NCBI GenBank assembly: GCA_041689615.1
Contig: JBDNFW010000033.1
Span: 267,707-331,706 of the forward strand
Direction of reading: 5' to 3'
DNA length: 64,000 nt
From: UBA7359 sp041689615
Lineage (GTDB): Bacteria > Pseudomonadota > Gammaproteobacteria > Eutrophobiales > Eutrophobiaceae
Shown here: one piece after another, positions 1 through 9,920 of the stretch
How positions within the stretch are numbered: the stretch's first letter is position 1
Layout: every line of letters begins with the position of its first letter
Made by a program: the position numbers and the translations under genes
The notes under the pieces: generated by a model
The model's database searches: none
Seen by the model: only the letters and a program-made list of their open reading frames with translations
What the model was told of the DNA's origin: nothing

Positions 1-853
1 CATTCGAAAGACCTATGCCTTCAATCGTCGCGTAGATATGATCATCTTGCTCTATCGCGTCACTTAAACGCTTAAGCACAAAAATACCTGCTCCCTCACC
101 GACAACAAGACCATCAGCTTTACTATCAAACGGCGAACATCGACCTGATTTTGAAATAGCATTAAGTTGGGAAAAACCCATTTGCGTATACAAACAATCC
201 GGCCGAGATAAGCCACCTGCCAACATAACGTCAGTACGTCCTGCAATTAGTTCATCAACTGCATATTTCAGGGAATAGAGAGAAGAAGAACAAGCCGCAT
301 CTAATGTGTAAGCGCCTGCTCCTAAGCCTAAAGCTTTTGCCAACAAACCACCCGGCAATCCGGCAACGTATCGATTTAATGGTTCTATCTTTTCTTTTCC
401 ATCATCCGAGTCGATATTTAACTGTGCTTCAAAAAGGTGTTTAAATATTTCGTCACTAAAGAGAGATGATGACTCTGTGGGAAGCGCAATATTGCCAATG
501 ACAATACCAACACGTTCTTTATTAATAGCATTAGTCTTCGCATCTGCCCAGGCATCCCGACCTGCATGTAATAAAATTTGATACATCGGATCCAGACGTT
601 GAAGCAAAGAAGCATCAACATTAAATCCAGCAGGATTAAATTCAAAATTTTGAATTAAACAAGCGCGACGTGAATTTACTTTATCCGGAGCTAATTCTTC
701 AGAATACAATTCATCAGCTTCTAGTCGCCAGCGATCTGCACCAACATTAATGGCAGTGTCCTTTGCATCAAGAATATTTTTCCAGAATTCATCAAGATCA
801 CTAGAACCAGGAAAAACGCCACCAATACCAACAATTGCTATTCGTTCTGCCAT
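1..853 (-). CDS. PfaC-like beta-ketoacyl synthase, N-terminal part (runs off left edge)
   Basis: I translated this open frame from the ATG at 853; about 284 codons are visible before the window ends. It starts MAERIAIVGIGGVFPG and carries the ketosynthase active-site motif LDAACSSSLYSLK, so the nucleophilic Cys is present; a GEGAGIFVLKRL stretch follows, as in KS domains. It lies 39 bp downstream of the PfaA-like gene on the same strand and is probably co-transcribed. In PUFA-type synthases the third large subunit (PfaC or Pfa3) begins with KS and continues with chain-length factor and dehydratase domains; that part is not visible, so the subunit name is inferred from position. It could also be a different KS-first subunit. 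KS identity is certain; the rest is not. Confidence 0.85.
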   Translation of the reverse strand, partial: MAERIAIVGIGGVFPGSSDLDEFWKNILDAKDTAINVGADRWRLEADELYSEELAPDKVNSRRACLIQNFEFNPAGFNVDASLLQRLDPMYQILLHAGRDAWADAKTNAINKERVGIVIGNIALPTESSSLFSDEIFKHLFEAQLNIDSDDGKEKIEPLNRYVAGLPGGLLAKALGLGAGAYTLDAACSSSLYSLKYAVDELIAGRTDVMLAGGLSRPDCLYTQMGFSQLNAISKSGRCSPFDSKADGLVVGEGAGIFVLKRLSDAIEQDDHIYATIEGIGLSN

Positions 854-891
854 AACTTTATTACTCGTTCAGATTTATAAGATCTAAACTT

Positions 892-3800
892 CTATATTGC
901 TTCAAGACTTAATTGATTTTTCTCAAATGCCATTTGCAAAGAACTGTCACGTACGCATTCATAACAATCGATCAATGCTATCAACTGCCCTTTACTATCG
1001 ATGAACTCTATTGATGCATTAGCCCTATGATCAGTTTTCTCATTAACTACAGTAATAATTCTTGCTCCATCTTTTGGATAGTTGCGTTGATATTGACGGT
1101 AACTGGAAATGGCCGTCGGCAAAGAAGCAATACCTCTCTCTTCAAAACTCCAGAGGATCATCATCTGGAAGGCAGAATCAAGAATTAAAGGATCAGTTAA
1201 CCAACTCGAACGTATCGGTTGGTTCATCCACGTTGATGGTTGCGGTGCTGCGTTTACATTGGCAGCAATACCTTTATCACTACAGTGAGTTACTTCTTTA
1301 ATACCTTGTAGATCTTGCCCGTGAAACAACTGTCCATTTTTATAATATTCACCTTGAGTTTTATTGTATTTCTTATTTACCACTTTTAATTGCGGTAACA
1401 CATTCGTTTCATAACTATCAGCCAAAATCATTATTGCACTGGCATGCAATAAGTCATCAGAACGTAATTCAACTGGCACTAAAGAAACATCACCTTTATG
1501 AATAATGTTGCCCGCAAGAATTCTCAAACGAATAGTTTCGTCAGCTTTTAAAGTAACACCTTTTAATACACGAAAATCGTCAAAGCCCTGAAACTGCATG
1601 CCCGGATTTAAATGTAATGCACCATGTGCAAACCATTCGATAATAATAGCCACAGGCAAAACAGCCTGACCATTCATTACATGTGATTTTAGAAACGCAT
1701 GTGTATTAACTGAAAGCTCACGTTCAAAAGCTAAAGACAGCTCGCTGTTTTCGACTGACAATGCTGAATAATTCTTTAAAGGTATTTTTTGTAAAATATT
1801 ATCTGATTCACCGAGTACAACTGTCTCCACAGGTCCATCAGATTCTATCTCATTTATTAAATACTCAGCACCGGCTCTGAGTCCAATAACACCAACGCCT
1901 TCTTCTGCAAATAATTTTTTTAATGCAGGAGTCACCATGCCACCATCCCAGGGACCCCAGTTAACTGATAAGACTTTGCAATCCTTTCTATTGTGATTTT
2001 CTTGTACTGCTTGCTTATTTAAGATTTCATTTGCCGCAGCGTAGTCAACCTGGCCTTTACGCCCCAATCTAGCTGTCGTCGATGAAAATAAAACTATCAG
2101 TTTTAATGTGTCATTATTAGTTGCTGTCAATAAATTATCTAAACCATCTACCTTGGTAGAATAAACAGTATTGAATTGTTCTTCTGTTTTATCTTCTATC
2201 AAACGATCCGCAAGCACACCAGCAGCATGTATTATTCCAGTAACATTACCTAACTCAGCACGTGCTAAATCAATTGTATTTGTAACCGCATCAACATCAG
2301 TAACATCAACTGAGCTGTACTGAACTTTTGTACCCGTCTGTTCGATGCGTTCCAGCGTTGCTTTAATTTCACGATTAGCCAAAATGGATTGATATTGTTT
2401 TTCAAGTTCAGCAGGACGCAAATTTTTTTCTGCTTCATCCATAATCGCTTTCTTGATACTTGCCGCATCGGACAAAGATGATAACCATTCTGGTTCGTTC
2501 TTCGGTTCTGGACTGCGGCCTAATAGTAACAAACTACATTGATATGTTTCGGCTAACTTAACCGCTACTTCAGCAGTCACGCCGCGCGCACCTCCGGAAA
2601 TAACAATAAGATCGTCTTGATTTAAAGCTGTTCGTTCTTGTTTACTATCAGAGAGCGCCTCTTCTTCTAATAATAACTGACTTGCTTTTTCATCTGACAA
2701 ACCGACTTCTAAAGGCCCATCGAGAAAGAGTTCATTTTGAATTAAATCAACTGATGCTGAAGCTTGATTAATATCAATCGATTTGCAATTAACATCAGAC
2801 CATTCTTTATCTGCCGTTTTAATAATGCCATACAGCCCAGCCTGAACAGGATTAGTTTCAATACTGCCATTAAATCCAAAACTTCCGCCCAATGATGTTA
2901 TTGAAGCAAGTATGCCTTTTGATTTTTTTAGACTATCAGCACAACGCTGCACCAATGAAAATGTATCAAGCAAATATTGTTTATCCGCTTCTACTTTGGC
3001 GCAAATAATTAAAGCACCTAATTCATCAATTGCTGCTTGACCATTATTAATAAGCTTTGTTTTATATCCTTTTTCTTTTAATGTCGTTGCTAACTGATCA
3101 GCCAGTTCACCACCCTCTTTCGTAATCCAGATTTCTTTATCTTTATTAAAGTCTATCTGTTGGCGAGACCCTGTTTCATCAAGTTCAGCAAGGTGAACAA
3201 CACTGCGGACAATTCTTGATTCTTTTTTGCTTTCAACGACTGCTTCTTTGACTGCTGCAACTGTTACTACTTTATTACCAGTAACAACTTGCTCGTTCAT
3301 ATAATCAATGATTTGTTGCAAGGTCTGTAAAGCAGCTAAATCATCCGCTGATACAGTCGGCAAGTCTGGCATTTTGTCTTGTAATGCCGATAAGATTTCC
3401 ACACGTTTAATTGAGTCGATACCAAGATCACTATCCAGATTCATTTCCAGATTTAACATATCCACTGGATAACCGGTTTTATCTGCCACAACCTCTAATA
3501 ATACTTCTGATAAATTCGAATCACTTACTGGGAGTGACTGTTCTTGTTGATCAGAAGGTAATGCTTCAGAAATATTAAAAACATCAACAATCGATTGCAA
3601 TGTTTGTAAGGTGGCCATGTCATCAGGACTAACTGAAGGTAATTCAGGTATGCGTTCTTGTATTGCAGATAAAATTTCAACGCGCTTAATCGAATCAATA
3701 CCGAGATCGCTATCCAGATTCATTTCCAGATTTAACATATCTACCGGATAACCGGTTTTGTCTGCCACAACTTCAAGTAGAGTATCTGCAAAACCGTTAA

Positions 3801-6800
3801 TAACACTTGTCGTATTAACAGCAACTACAACAGGTGCAGATTCCGTTTGTTCAGTGATAAATAATTCTGTTATAGATCGTAAGGTTTGCAATTGCCCCAA
3901 TTCATCTGGACTGATTGTTGGTAATTCTGGCATTGCTTCTTGCAATGCCGATAAAATCTCAACACGTTTGATCGAATCGATACCGAGGTCGCTATCAAGA
4001 TTCATATCCAGTTCCAACATATCTATTGGATAACCGGTTTTTTCTGAAACGATTTCTAATAAAACTTTAGCGAAGTTGTCATCAACTTGAGTCGCTGCTG
4101 CCACAGTTTTTGTTGTAGTACTTGCGGCAATCCCCACCGGTCTACCGGCAGCAATAAATTCAACAATATGTTGCAAGAACTGGAAGGTGCCTAATTCTTC
4201 CGGATTAACAGCTTGCGACCAGGGTAATTGTTCTTGCAAGGCAGAAAGAATTTCAACACGCTTAATTGAATCAATTCCCAAATCAGTATCCAGACTCATA
4301 TCGAGACTTAACATTTCTAATGGATAACCCGTTTTTTCTGAGACGACTTTTAATAACAAATTATTTATATCAATATCCGTTGTTTCAATTGAAACTGGAG
4401 CAGACTGAATGGTTTCTTCTCTCTCTTTAACAAGCGGCGCTTTGATTAGATTATTTTTTTTTGGCTCAGATTTTATTGATTCTGTTTTTTGTGCCGGCGC
4501 ACTGACTTGTGTTAGCTGTTGTACAGCTAAAGGTTGTCCTGACATTAATCGAAATTGCTGATCTAACAATGATTGAATTGATTTTTGTGCTGTCTCCTGT
4601 CCTTCAAGATACTGCTGATGTAAACGCGCGGTTTGTTCCTGCATTTTTTGTAAGGCAATAATGCTTTCCTGCGTAGCTTGTAATAAACCGCTGCTTGCAA
4701 CAGTGCTAACTGATGTTGTTACTTGTTCAGTTTCTTTAGAAGAAATATTTTTTACATCATTCGTCATGGCATTAACATTAATTACTGGTTTAGATTTTGG
4801 TTTACTTGCTGGACGCGGCTTACGCGGCATTGTGTAATTCGCACCACTTATTGCTATGGTCATTACAGGTTTTACATCTTTAGCCGGTCTTTCCATGGTT
4901 GAACATGATGCATCCCATTTATTAAGTTCAACTTGTTGTCCATTAACTGCTAACGTTGCTAACACAAGAGCCAAATCATATTGACCTTGCTTCTTGCCGA
5001 CTGAGGCATCAATAGCAATAGTAGTAATAGGTTTGTCTGCAAGAATTGAATTAATTAATCCGGTTAATATTTTTCCCGGGCCTACTTCAACAAAAGTCGT
5101 AATACCTTCTGCATATAGTTTTTCAACCTGTTCGACAAAACGAACAGGCGATGCTAATTGATATGCTAATAGTTGTTTCGCTGCGTCAACATCTTTTGGA
5201 TAAGTGTCAGTCGTTGTATTGGATAAAACCTGATAATTGTTTTTTTCGAACTTAAATGGCGCCAGTGCTTCAGCAAATGGTTTCGCAGCATCAGCAACAA
5301 ATGAACTGTGAAATGCTGCTGCTACAGGTAATTTAATTGCACGTATTTTTTCAGCTTTAGCAACTTTTGCAAAAGCATCCACTTGATCTGTTGAACCTGA
5401 TAACACAACCTGTGTTGGTGAGTTATGATTTGCAATAACCAGTTCTAACTTATTTTTTTTCAATAAGGACTCTACTTGTTCATAAGGCGCAACGACTGCC
5501 AGCATAGAACCTCTATCACCTTCACCTGTAGCCATTAACTCACCACGAATTCGTGATAAGCGATGCAATGTTTCAGCGTTATACATGCCTGCTGCCGATA
5601 GTGCAGTTAATTCACCATAACTATGACCAATCGCAGCTTTTGGCTTAACAGAAAAATAATTTAATACTTCAAGCGCACCAAGACTTACAGCACCAATGGC
5701 AGGCTGTGCATTTTGCGTTTGTCGTAAAGTTTCTTCCTGATGTTTTTGATCAGCTTTGGAAAAAACAGGAATAGGATAAAGCACATCACCCAAGCTTTCT
5801 TTTCCTAGGCTTTCTTTACCCGTCGCTTCTATGAAAATATTGTTTGCTTGTTCTAATACATTTAAAAACTGAGGAAACTGACAGGCTAGATCACGACACA
5901 TGCCAGTGTATTGCGAACCTTGTCCCGGGAAAACAAAAGCAATGTTGTCGTTGTTTCTTTCAGAACTGTATGCAACACCATCAGGTCTTTGCCATGCTGA
6001 TTCAGATGAAGATGTTAATTGCTTTTTAATATCAGCAATAAACTTTTGTCTATCTTCATTTGATTTTTCAATGACTATCGTTAAACGATGAGCTGCATCG
6101 CTTTTAAAACTTTGACATGAATCATAAGCAAAAAACCTGAGTTCATTCCATGAATCAAGAATGGTAGACTCTGGTAACTGTTTTATTAATTCTTCTTTTG
6201 AATCTACGCTTAAAGCAATAATTAAAACAGTACCATCCCATTCAATTTCGGTTTTCGTTTCTTCAGCTTCTTCAAGTACACAATGAAAATTGCTGCCGCC
6301 AAAACCAAACGAACTTAATCCCGCACGACGCGGAGTAGATTGTGTTTTTAACCATGGACGTTTCACGGTATTGAGATAAACAGGTGAAGTACCGGGATTA
6401 ATAATTTCTAATGGTTCATCTACTTTAATACTCGGTGGTAAAACTTTATATTTTAAAGCCATGGCCGTTTTAATCAGTCCGGCAACACCGGCTGCAGCTT
6501 TGGTATGTCCGATCATCGATTTTACTGATCCAATCGCACACCATGTTTCACCATCATTATCTTGTCCATAAACACCGGACAACGCAGTTGCTTCAACAGC
6601 ATCACCAACTGATGTACCTGTACCATGCGCTTCAACTAACTCAATGCTTCTTGGAGTAACATCCGCTTCACGATAGGCATTCCATAATGCTTTGGTTTGA
6701 CCTGTAGCACTCGGTGCATAAATGGCATTACCTCTACCATCAGACGAAGAACCGATACCACGTAATACCGCATAGATTTTATCGTTGTCACGTTTAGCAT

Positions 6801-7656
6801 CGTCAAGTCGTTTTAATACAACGGCACCAATGCCTTCACCTAAAATTGTTCCATCGCCTTCTTTAGCAAACGGACGACTATTACCTGTTGGCGATAAGGC
6901 CGGTGTTTTACTAAAACACATATACATAAAAATATCGTTAAAGGTATCGACACCACCGGTAATAGCCATATCAACTCTGCCGGCACTCAGTTCCATTGAA
7001 GCAAGGTGTAATGCACTTAATGAACTCGCACAAGCTGCATCAACAACACAATTGGTGCCACCAAAATCAAATCTATTAGCAATACGACCGGCTGCAACAT
7101 TACCTAATAAACCAGGGAATGAATTCTCTTGCCAGGGCACATAACCATCAGCAATGCGTTGTACGACATCTTCTGCTGTTTCAGGATCTATTCCAGCATC
7201 GGCTAATGCTTTTCGCCATATTGGATGACCGAGTCGAGCACCTAACGGAATCACTAATTCTAATGTACCGGTCACACCCATAATGACGCTGGTGCGATCA
7301 CGATCAAATTCACGACCATCACCTGCATCTTTAGCAGTGGAATAATTCGCATCTAATAATGCCTGACGCGTAACCACCATACCTAATAATTGTGTGGTAT
7401 CCGTCGCTTCAATATTGTTCGGACTTAGTCCGTATAACAGTGGGTTAAATTCTTGCGCATTAATAAAACCACCACGTTTAGCATAAGTCATATCTGGTGC
7501 AGTTTTATCCGCATCAAAATAATCTTCCGGTTTCCAATGCGTATCAGGTATATCAGTTATCGCATCAACGCCTTCACGAATATTGGTCCAATACTCTTGA
7601 GGATTATCTGCTTTAGGAAATAGACAACCAATACCAACAATAGCAAGAGGCTTCAT
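892..7656 (-). CDS. pfaA: PfaA-like multidomain lipid/polyketide synthase (KS-AT-ACP4-KR-DH)
   Basis: This 2254-residue iterative synthase shows, in order: KS (about 1-460, active-site DAACASS); acyltransferase (about 575-880, GHSYGE serine motif near 678); a basic Pro/Lys linker and a Gln-rich probable coiled coil (about 900-1060); four tandem acyl carrier domains with LGIDSIKR, phosphopantetheine serines near 1128, 1226, 1321 and 1414; ketoreductase (about 1685-1930, GGARGVTAE nucleotide loop, YAAAN); and a C-terminal hot-dog dehydratase-like domain (HVMNGQAVLP near 1992 fits HxxxGxxxxP; DSAFQ near 2162). The architecture matches PfaA/Pfa2 of bacterial PUFA and related secondary-lipid synthases, though with four rather than the five or six carriers of marine EPA producers. 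The ATG is preceded by GGAGG, which lies within the adjacent repeat element. The lipid made cannot be read from the sequence. Confidence 0.9.
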   Translation of the reverse strand: MKPLAIVGIGCLFPKADNPQEYWTNIREGVDAITDIPDTHWKPEDYFDADKTAPDMTYAKRGGFINAQEFNPLLYGLSPNNIEATDTTQLLGMVVTRQALLDANYSTAKDAGDGREFDRDRTSVIMGVTGTLELVIPLGARLGHPIWRKALADAGIDPETAEDVVQRIADGYVPWQENSFPGLLGNVAAGRIANRFDFGGTNCVVDAACASSLSALHLASMELSAGRVDMAITGGVDTFNDIFMYMCFSKTPALSPTGNSRPFAKEGDGTILGEGIGAVVLKRLDDAKRDNDKIYAVLRGIGSSSDGRGNAIYAPSATGQTKALWNAYREADVTPRSIELVEAHGTGTSVGDAVEATALSGVYGQDNDGETWCAIGSVKSMIGHTKAAAGVAGLIKTAMALKYKVLPPSIKVDEPLEIINPGTSPVYLNTVKRPWLKTQSTPRRAGLSSFGFGGSNFHCVLEEAEETKTEIEWDGTVLIIALSVDSKEELIKQLPESTILDSWNELRFFAYDSCQSFKSDAAHRLTIVIEKSNEDRQKFIADIKKQLTSSSESAWQRPDGVAYSSERNNDNIAFVFPGQGSQYTGMCRDLACQFPQFLNVLEQANNIFIEATGKESLGKESLGDVLYPIPVFSKADQKHQEETLRQTQNAQPAIGAVSLGALEVLNYFSVKPKAAIGHSYGELTALSAAGMYNAETLHRLSRIRGELMATGEGDRGSMLAVVAPYEQVESLLKKNKLELVIANHNSPTQVVLSGSTDQVDAFAKVAKAEKIRAIKLPVAAAFHSSFVADAAKPFAEALAPFKFEKNNYQVLSNTTTDTYPKDVDAAKQLLAYQLASPVRFVEQVEKLYAEGITTFVEVGPGKILTGLINSILADKPITTIAIDASVGKKQGQYDLALVLATLAVNGQQVELNKWDASCSTMERPAKDVKPVMTIAISGANYTMPRKPRPASKPKSKPVINVNAMTNDVKNISSKETEQVTTSVSTVASSGLLQATQESIIALQKMQEQTARLHQQYLEGQETAQKSIQSLLDQQFRLMSGQPLAVQQLTQVSAPAQKTESIKSEPKKNNLIKAPLVKEREETIQSAPVSIETTDIDINNLLLKVVSEKTGYPLEMLSLDMSLDTDLGIDSIKRVEILSALQEQLPWSQAVNPEELGTFQFLQHIVEFIAAGRPVGIAASTTTKTVAAATQVDDNFAKVLLEIVSEKTGYPIDMLELDMNLDSDLGIDSIKRVEILSALQEAMPELPTISPDELGQLQTLRSITELFITEQTESAPVVVAVNTTSVINGFADTLLEVVADKTGYPVDMLNLEMNLDSDLGIDSIKRVEILSAIQERIPELPSVSPDDMATLQTLQSIVDVFNISEALPSDQQEQSLPVSDSNLSEVLLEVVADKTGYPVDMLNLEMNLDSDLGIDSIKRVEILSALQDKMPDLPTVSADDLAALQTLQQIIDYMNEQVVTGNKVVTVAAVKEAVVESKKESRIVRSVVHLAELDETGSRQQIDFNKDKEIWITKEGGELADQLATTLKEKGYKTKLINNGQAAIDELGALIICAKVEADKQYLLDTFSLVQRCADSLKKSKGILASITSLGGSFGFNGSIETNPVQAGLYGIIKTADKEWSDVNCKSIDINQASASVDLIQNELFLDGPLEVGLSDEKASQLLLEEEALSDSKQERTALNQDDLIVISGGARGVTAEVAVKLAETYQCSLLLLGRSPEPKNEPEWLSSLSDAASIKKAIMDEAEKNLRPAELEKQYQSILANREIKATLERIEQTGTKVQYSSVDVTDVDAVTNTIDLARAELGNVTGIIHAAGVLADRLIEDKTEEQFNTVYSTKVDGLDNLLTATNNDTLKLIVLFSSTTARLGRKGQVDYAAANEILNKQAVQENHNRKDCKVLSVNWGPWDGGMVTPALKKLFAEEGVGVIGLRAGAEYLINEIESDGPVETVVLGESDNILQKIPLKNYSALSVENSELSLAFERELSVNTHAFLKSHVMNGQAVLPVAIIIEWFAHGALHLNPGMQFQGFDDFRVLKGVTLKADETIRLRILAGNIIHKGDVSLVPVELRSDDLLHASAIMILADSYETNVLPQLKVVNKKYNKTQGEYYKNGQLFHGQDLQGIKEVTHCSDKGIAANVNAAPQPSTWMNQPIRSSWLTDPLILDSAFQMMILWSFEERGIASLPTAISSYRQYQRNYPKDGARIITVVNEKTDHRANASIEFIDSKGQLIALIDCYECVRDSSLQMAFEKNQLSLEAI

Positions 7657-7914
7657 CTGAGTACCTCCAAAAATGCACTTTTCCCGCGATCGCCGCGTCG
7701 GCTCCGTACTTGAATACTCACAGAGTACGATGTTCTCATGTATGTTTTATACATTGCGATTCTCGGCAATTGCTCCCGGCATTGCTCTACCTCCTGCATC
7801 CATGCAGTCGTCCGCGTATGCATCCTTGCACTTATGTACAGGGATGTACTGTATACCGGTTTTGCAGGAGCAAAAACCGGACACGAAAAAATCACTATTT
7901 CTTGAGGTACTCAG
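7657..7914. repeat. Palindromic intra-operon element A with private 11-bp inverted ends
   Basis: This fills the space between pfaD and pfaA. Perfect 11-bp inverted ends CTGAGTACCTC (7657-7667) and GAGGTACTCAG (7904-7914) enclose it. The left end begins directly at the pfaA start codon and supplies its Shine-Dalgarno sequence on the minus strand. Inside the ends are AAAATGCACTTTT and a TACTCACAGAGTA hairpin region also found in the element at 40789-40947. About 110 bp in the middle is extra relative to that copy: it holds the palindrome CTGCATCCATGCAG (7794-7807), shared with 62006-62031, and a CCGGTTTT/AAAACCGG hairpin near 7857-7880. No credible protein is encoded. Confidence 0.8.
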
Positions 7915-7941
7915 TTTTTTAATGTGTTTCTTTGACATAAC

Positions 7942-9630
7942 TTACTCAGATAAATAACTCTTAATTGTTTCTTGTTGCATAGGATGGAATTGCGTTAATG
8001 CAACAGGAAGTTCAACACCTTGCTTAAGCAAACCATTAATTCGATATAAAACAGCAGCACCAAATAAAATATTCATTGCCACAGTCACTGCATTTCTATT
8101 ATTTGTTTCAGATAAAAAAGTTTCGCGCGTCCATTCATTAAACGCTCCCATTGCTGGGCCACACCAAACTTGATAATCAACTTGGCGATCTTCAACGCCG
8201 GCATTTGCCCAACGTGAAGACAGTCCTAAATACCATCGAAAAATTAATGCCATTTTATGTTTTGCATCTTTATGCGCTTTTTCAACTTGACGCGGATCTC
8301 GTTCAGTAAAAAATTCTTCTGTCTTTTGCCATACTTCAGCTAATGACATTTTAAAAATTGTTTTTTCCAGATTCGCTTTTTCTGTTTCAGAAATTTCTTC
8401 TATCGATCCGTATTTTTTATAAATGTCATAAAGCTTATTACCGCGCATCGCAAACATGGTGCCGCGTTTTAATACTTGTAACTTCACACCCATTTCAAAC
8501 ATATCTACTGCTGGTGCCATAGTGACGTCAGCTTGTTCTGCATTGGCTAACATTTCTCTAACAATGTCAGAGGAACCTGATTCTTTGCAGGCTTGATTAA
8601 CAGTACCGGTAACAATGTAAGCCGCACCCATAGCAAACGCACCTAATGCTGAAGCAGGTATTGCAATCCCTCCGGCAGCACCAACACGCAGTGGTTTTTC
8701 ATAATTATGTTTTGCCTGATATTGATCGCGTAGTGATAACATCGTTGGTAATAATGTAATAGCAGGTCGATTGTCTGTATGACCACCCGAGTCAGCTTCG
8801 ACCGTTAAGTCTTGCGCCATCGGAATATGTTTGGCCAAGTCTGCTTCTTCTTTTGTTATCGAACCCTGCTCTAATAATTTTTCCAATAATTTTTCAGGTG
8901 GAGGACTAAACCATTTGCTTGCAAGCTCTACCCTCGATGCCTTAGCTATGATCCTATTAGGAACAATAATATTACCCTGCTTATCTTTATGAATTCCTTT
9001 CACTCGATAACGTACAACTGGCAAAGTCAGTTTCATATAAGCAGATGTTTCAACCAGTGTAACTCCGTATTTTAAATAGAGATCAACAACCGCATCTTCA
9101 TGTCCTATTTCATTCGGGCTATAAATAAGGTTAAAGCAAAATGTTTTATCGCCTAAGGAAGTTTGCAGACGTTTAATTGCTGTTTCTATTTCAGTTAAAG
9201 ACAAACCCGCTGCACCGAATGATGCCAACATGCCTTCGCTTGCTAACGCTTCAACCAATTCAACAGAAGCAATGCCATTTGCCATTGAGCCTGCCATATA
9301 AGGATAATCAATTTGATAATCCTGACAAAAATTCTGATCACCTAAGGCTTTAATGGTTTGTGCCGAAGCAATGCCACGTAAACGATACTGTTTGTCGTCT
9401 TTTTGATAGTCATCACCCTGACTATCAAACTGAATAGATCCACCCAAGGCAATTGCAGATCTGGATTTATTTTCAACTATACAAAATGGCACATCTAACT
9501 GATAAAGCTGTTCAGGCAATTTTTCCAAATCAGATAGACTAGCGCGACTATCCGATTGCCAAACATTTTGAGAATGACGCTTTGTTTCCGTCGAACGAGA
9601 CGGACTAATAATTTCTGGTATGGAACTCAC
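7942..9630 (-). CDS. pfaD: PfaD-like trans-acting enoyl reductase
   Basis: This 562-residue protein is a PfaD-family FMN-dependent enoyl reductase of the 2-nitropropane-dioxygenase/FabK fold. It acts in trans to reduce double bonds on the growing chain of Pfa-type synthases. Recognisable segments are the early MAGSMANGIAS region, the glycine-rich VGAAGGIAIP and GAAYIVTGTVNQ flavin-binding regions, and the family C-terminal part DYQVWCGPAMGAFNEW. Its length is close to known PfaD proteins (about 540). It is the first gene of the pfa block, so the order is ER, KS-AT-ACP-KR-DH, KS. That order resembles the myxobacterial pfa1-2-3 arrangement rather than the pfaA-B-C-D order of Shewanella-like bacteria. 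The transcript crosses a palindromic element before pfaA. Confidence 0.9.
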   Translation of the reverse strand: MSSIPEIISPSRSTETKRHSQNVWQSDSRASLSDLEKLPEQLYQLDVPFCIVENKSRSAIALGGSIQFDSQGDDYQKDDKQYRLRGIASAQTIKALGDQNFCQDYQIDYPYMAGSMANGIASVELVEALASEGMLASFGAAGLSLTEIETAIKRLQTSLGDKTFCFNLIYSPNEIGHEDAVVDLYLKYGVTLVETSAYMKLTLPVVRYRVKGIHKDKQGNIIVPNRIIAKASRVELASKWFSPPPEKLLEKLLEQGSITKEEADLAKHIPMAQDLTVEADSGGHTDNRPAITLLPTMLSLRDQYQAKHNYEKPLRVGAAGGIAIPASALGAFAMGAAYIVTGTVNQACKESGSSDIVREMLANAEQADVTMAPAVDMFEMGVKLQVLKRGTMFAMRGNKLYDIYKKYGSIEEISETEKANLEKTIFKMSLAEVWQKTEEFFTERDPRQVEKAHKDAKHKMALIFRWYLGLSSRWANAGVEDRQVDYQVWCGPAMGAFNEWTRETFLSETNNRNAVTVAMNILFGAAVLYRINGLLKQGVELPVALTQFHPMQQETIKSYLSE

Positions 9631-9920
9631 TGTATTTAATCAATAAACTCTTCTGAATATGTAATGGCGGAAAGGACAATGCTTATTTATTTACATCCAT
9701 CTGTTCTGATTGTAATGTGCGCGTCCTGAACAGCCCTAATTATTGAATAATATCATTTTTTTCGGGCAAAACCTTGTAGCATCGATGCTCTAAACGATTA
9801 AGATTTAGTGACTACTTGTTCAAAATGAATGCTGAATTTAGTTATTTTGATGTGATTAACTAAAAAATAAAACCACAAAACATACTAAACCATTGTTTTT
9901 ATAAGAGATATTTATTTTTC
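9631..9920. promoter_or_regulatory. Divergent promoter region between pfaD and squalene synthase
   Basis: These 290 bp separate two operons that start outward from it, so both promoters should lie here. The sequence is AT-rich with no recognisable operator, riboswitch or small gene. No -35/-10 pair was convincing enough to place. The assignment rests on gene orientation only. Confidence 0.45.

Noticed and set aside
7653..7957. Overlapping open frames on both strands between pfaD and pfaA
   Set aside because: They are by-products of the repeat element; symmetry of palindromes gives frames on both strands.
892..9630. Assigning EPA or DHA as the product of the synthase
   Set aside because: The dehydratase and chain-length parts are outside the window and domain content does not fix the product.
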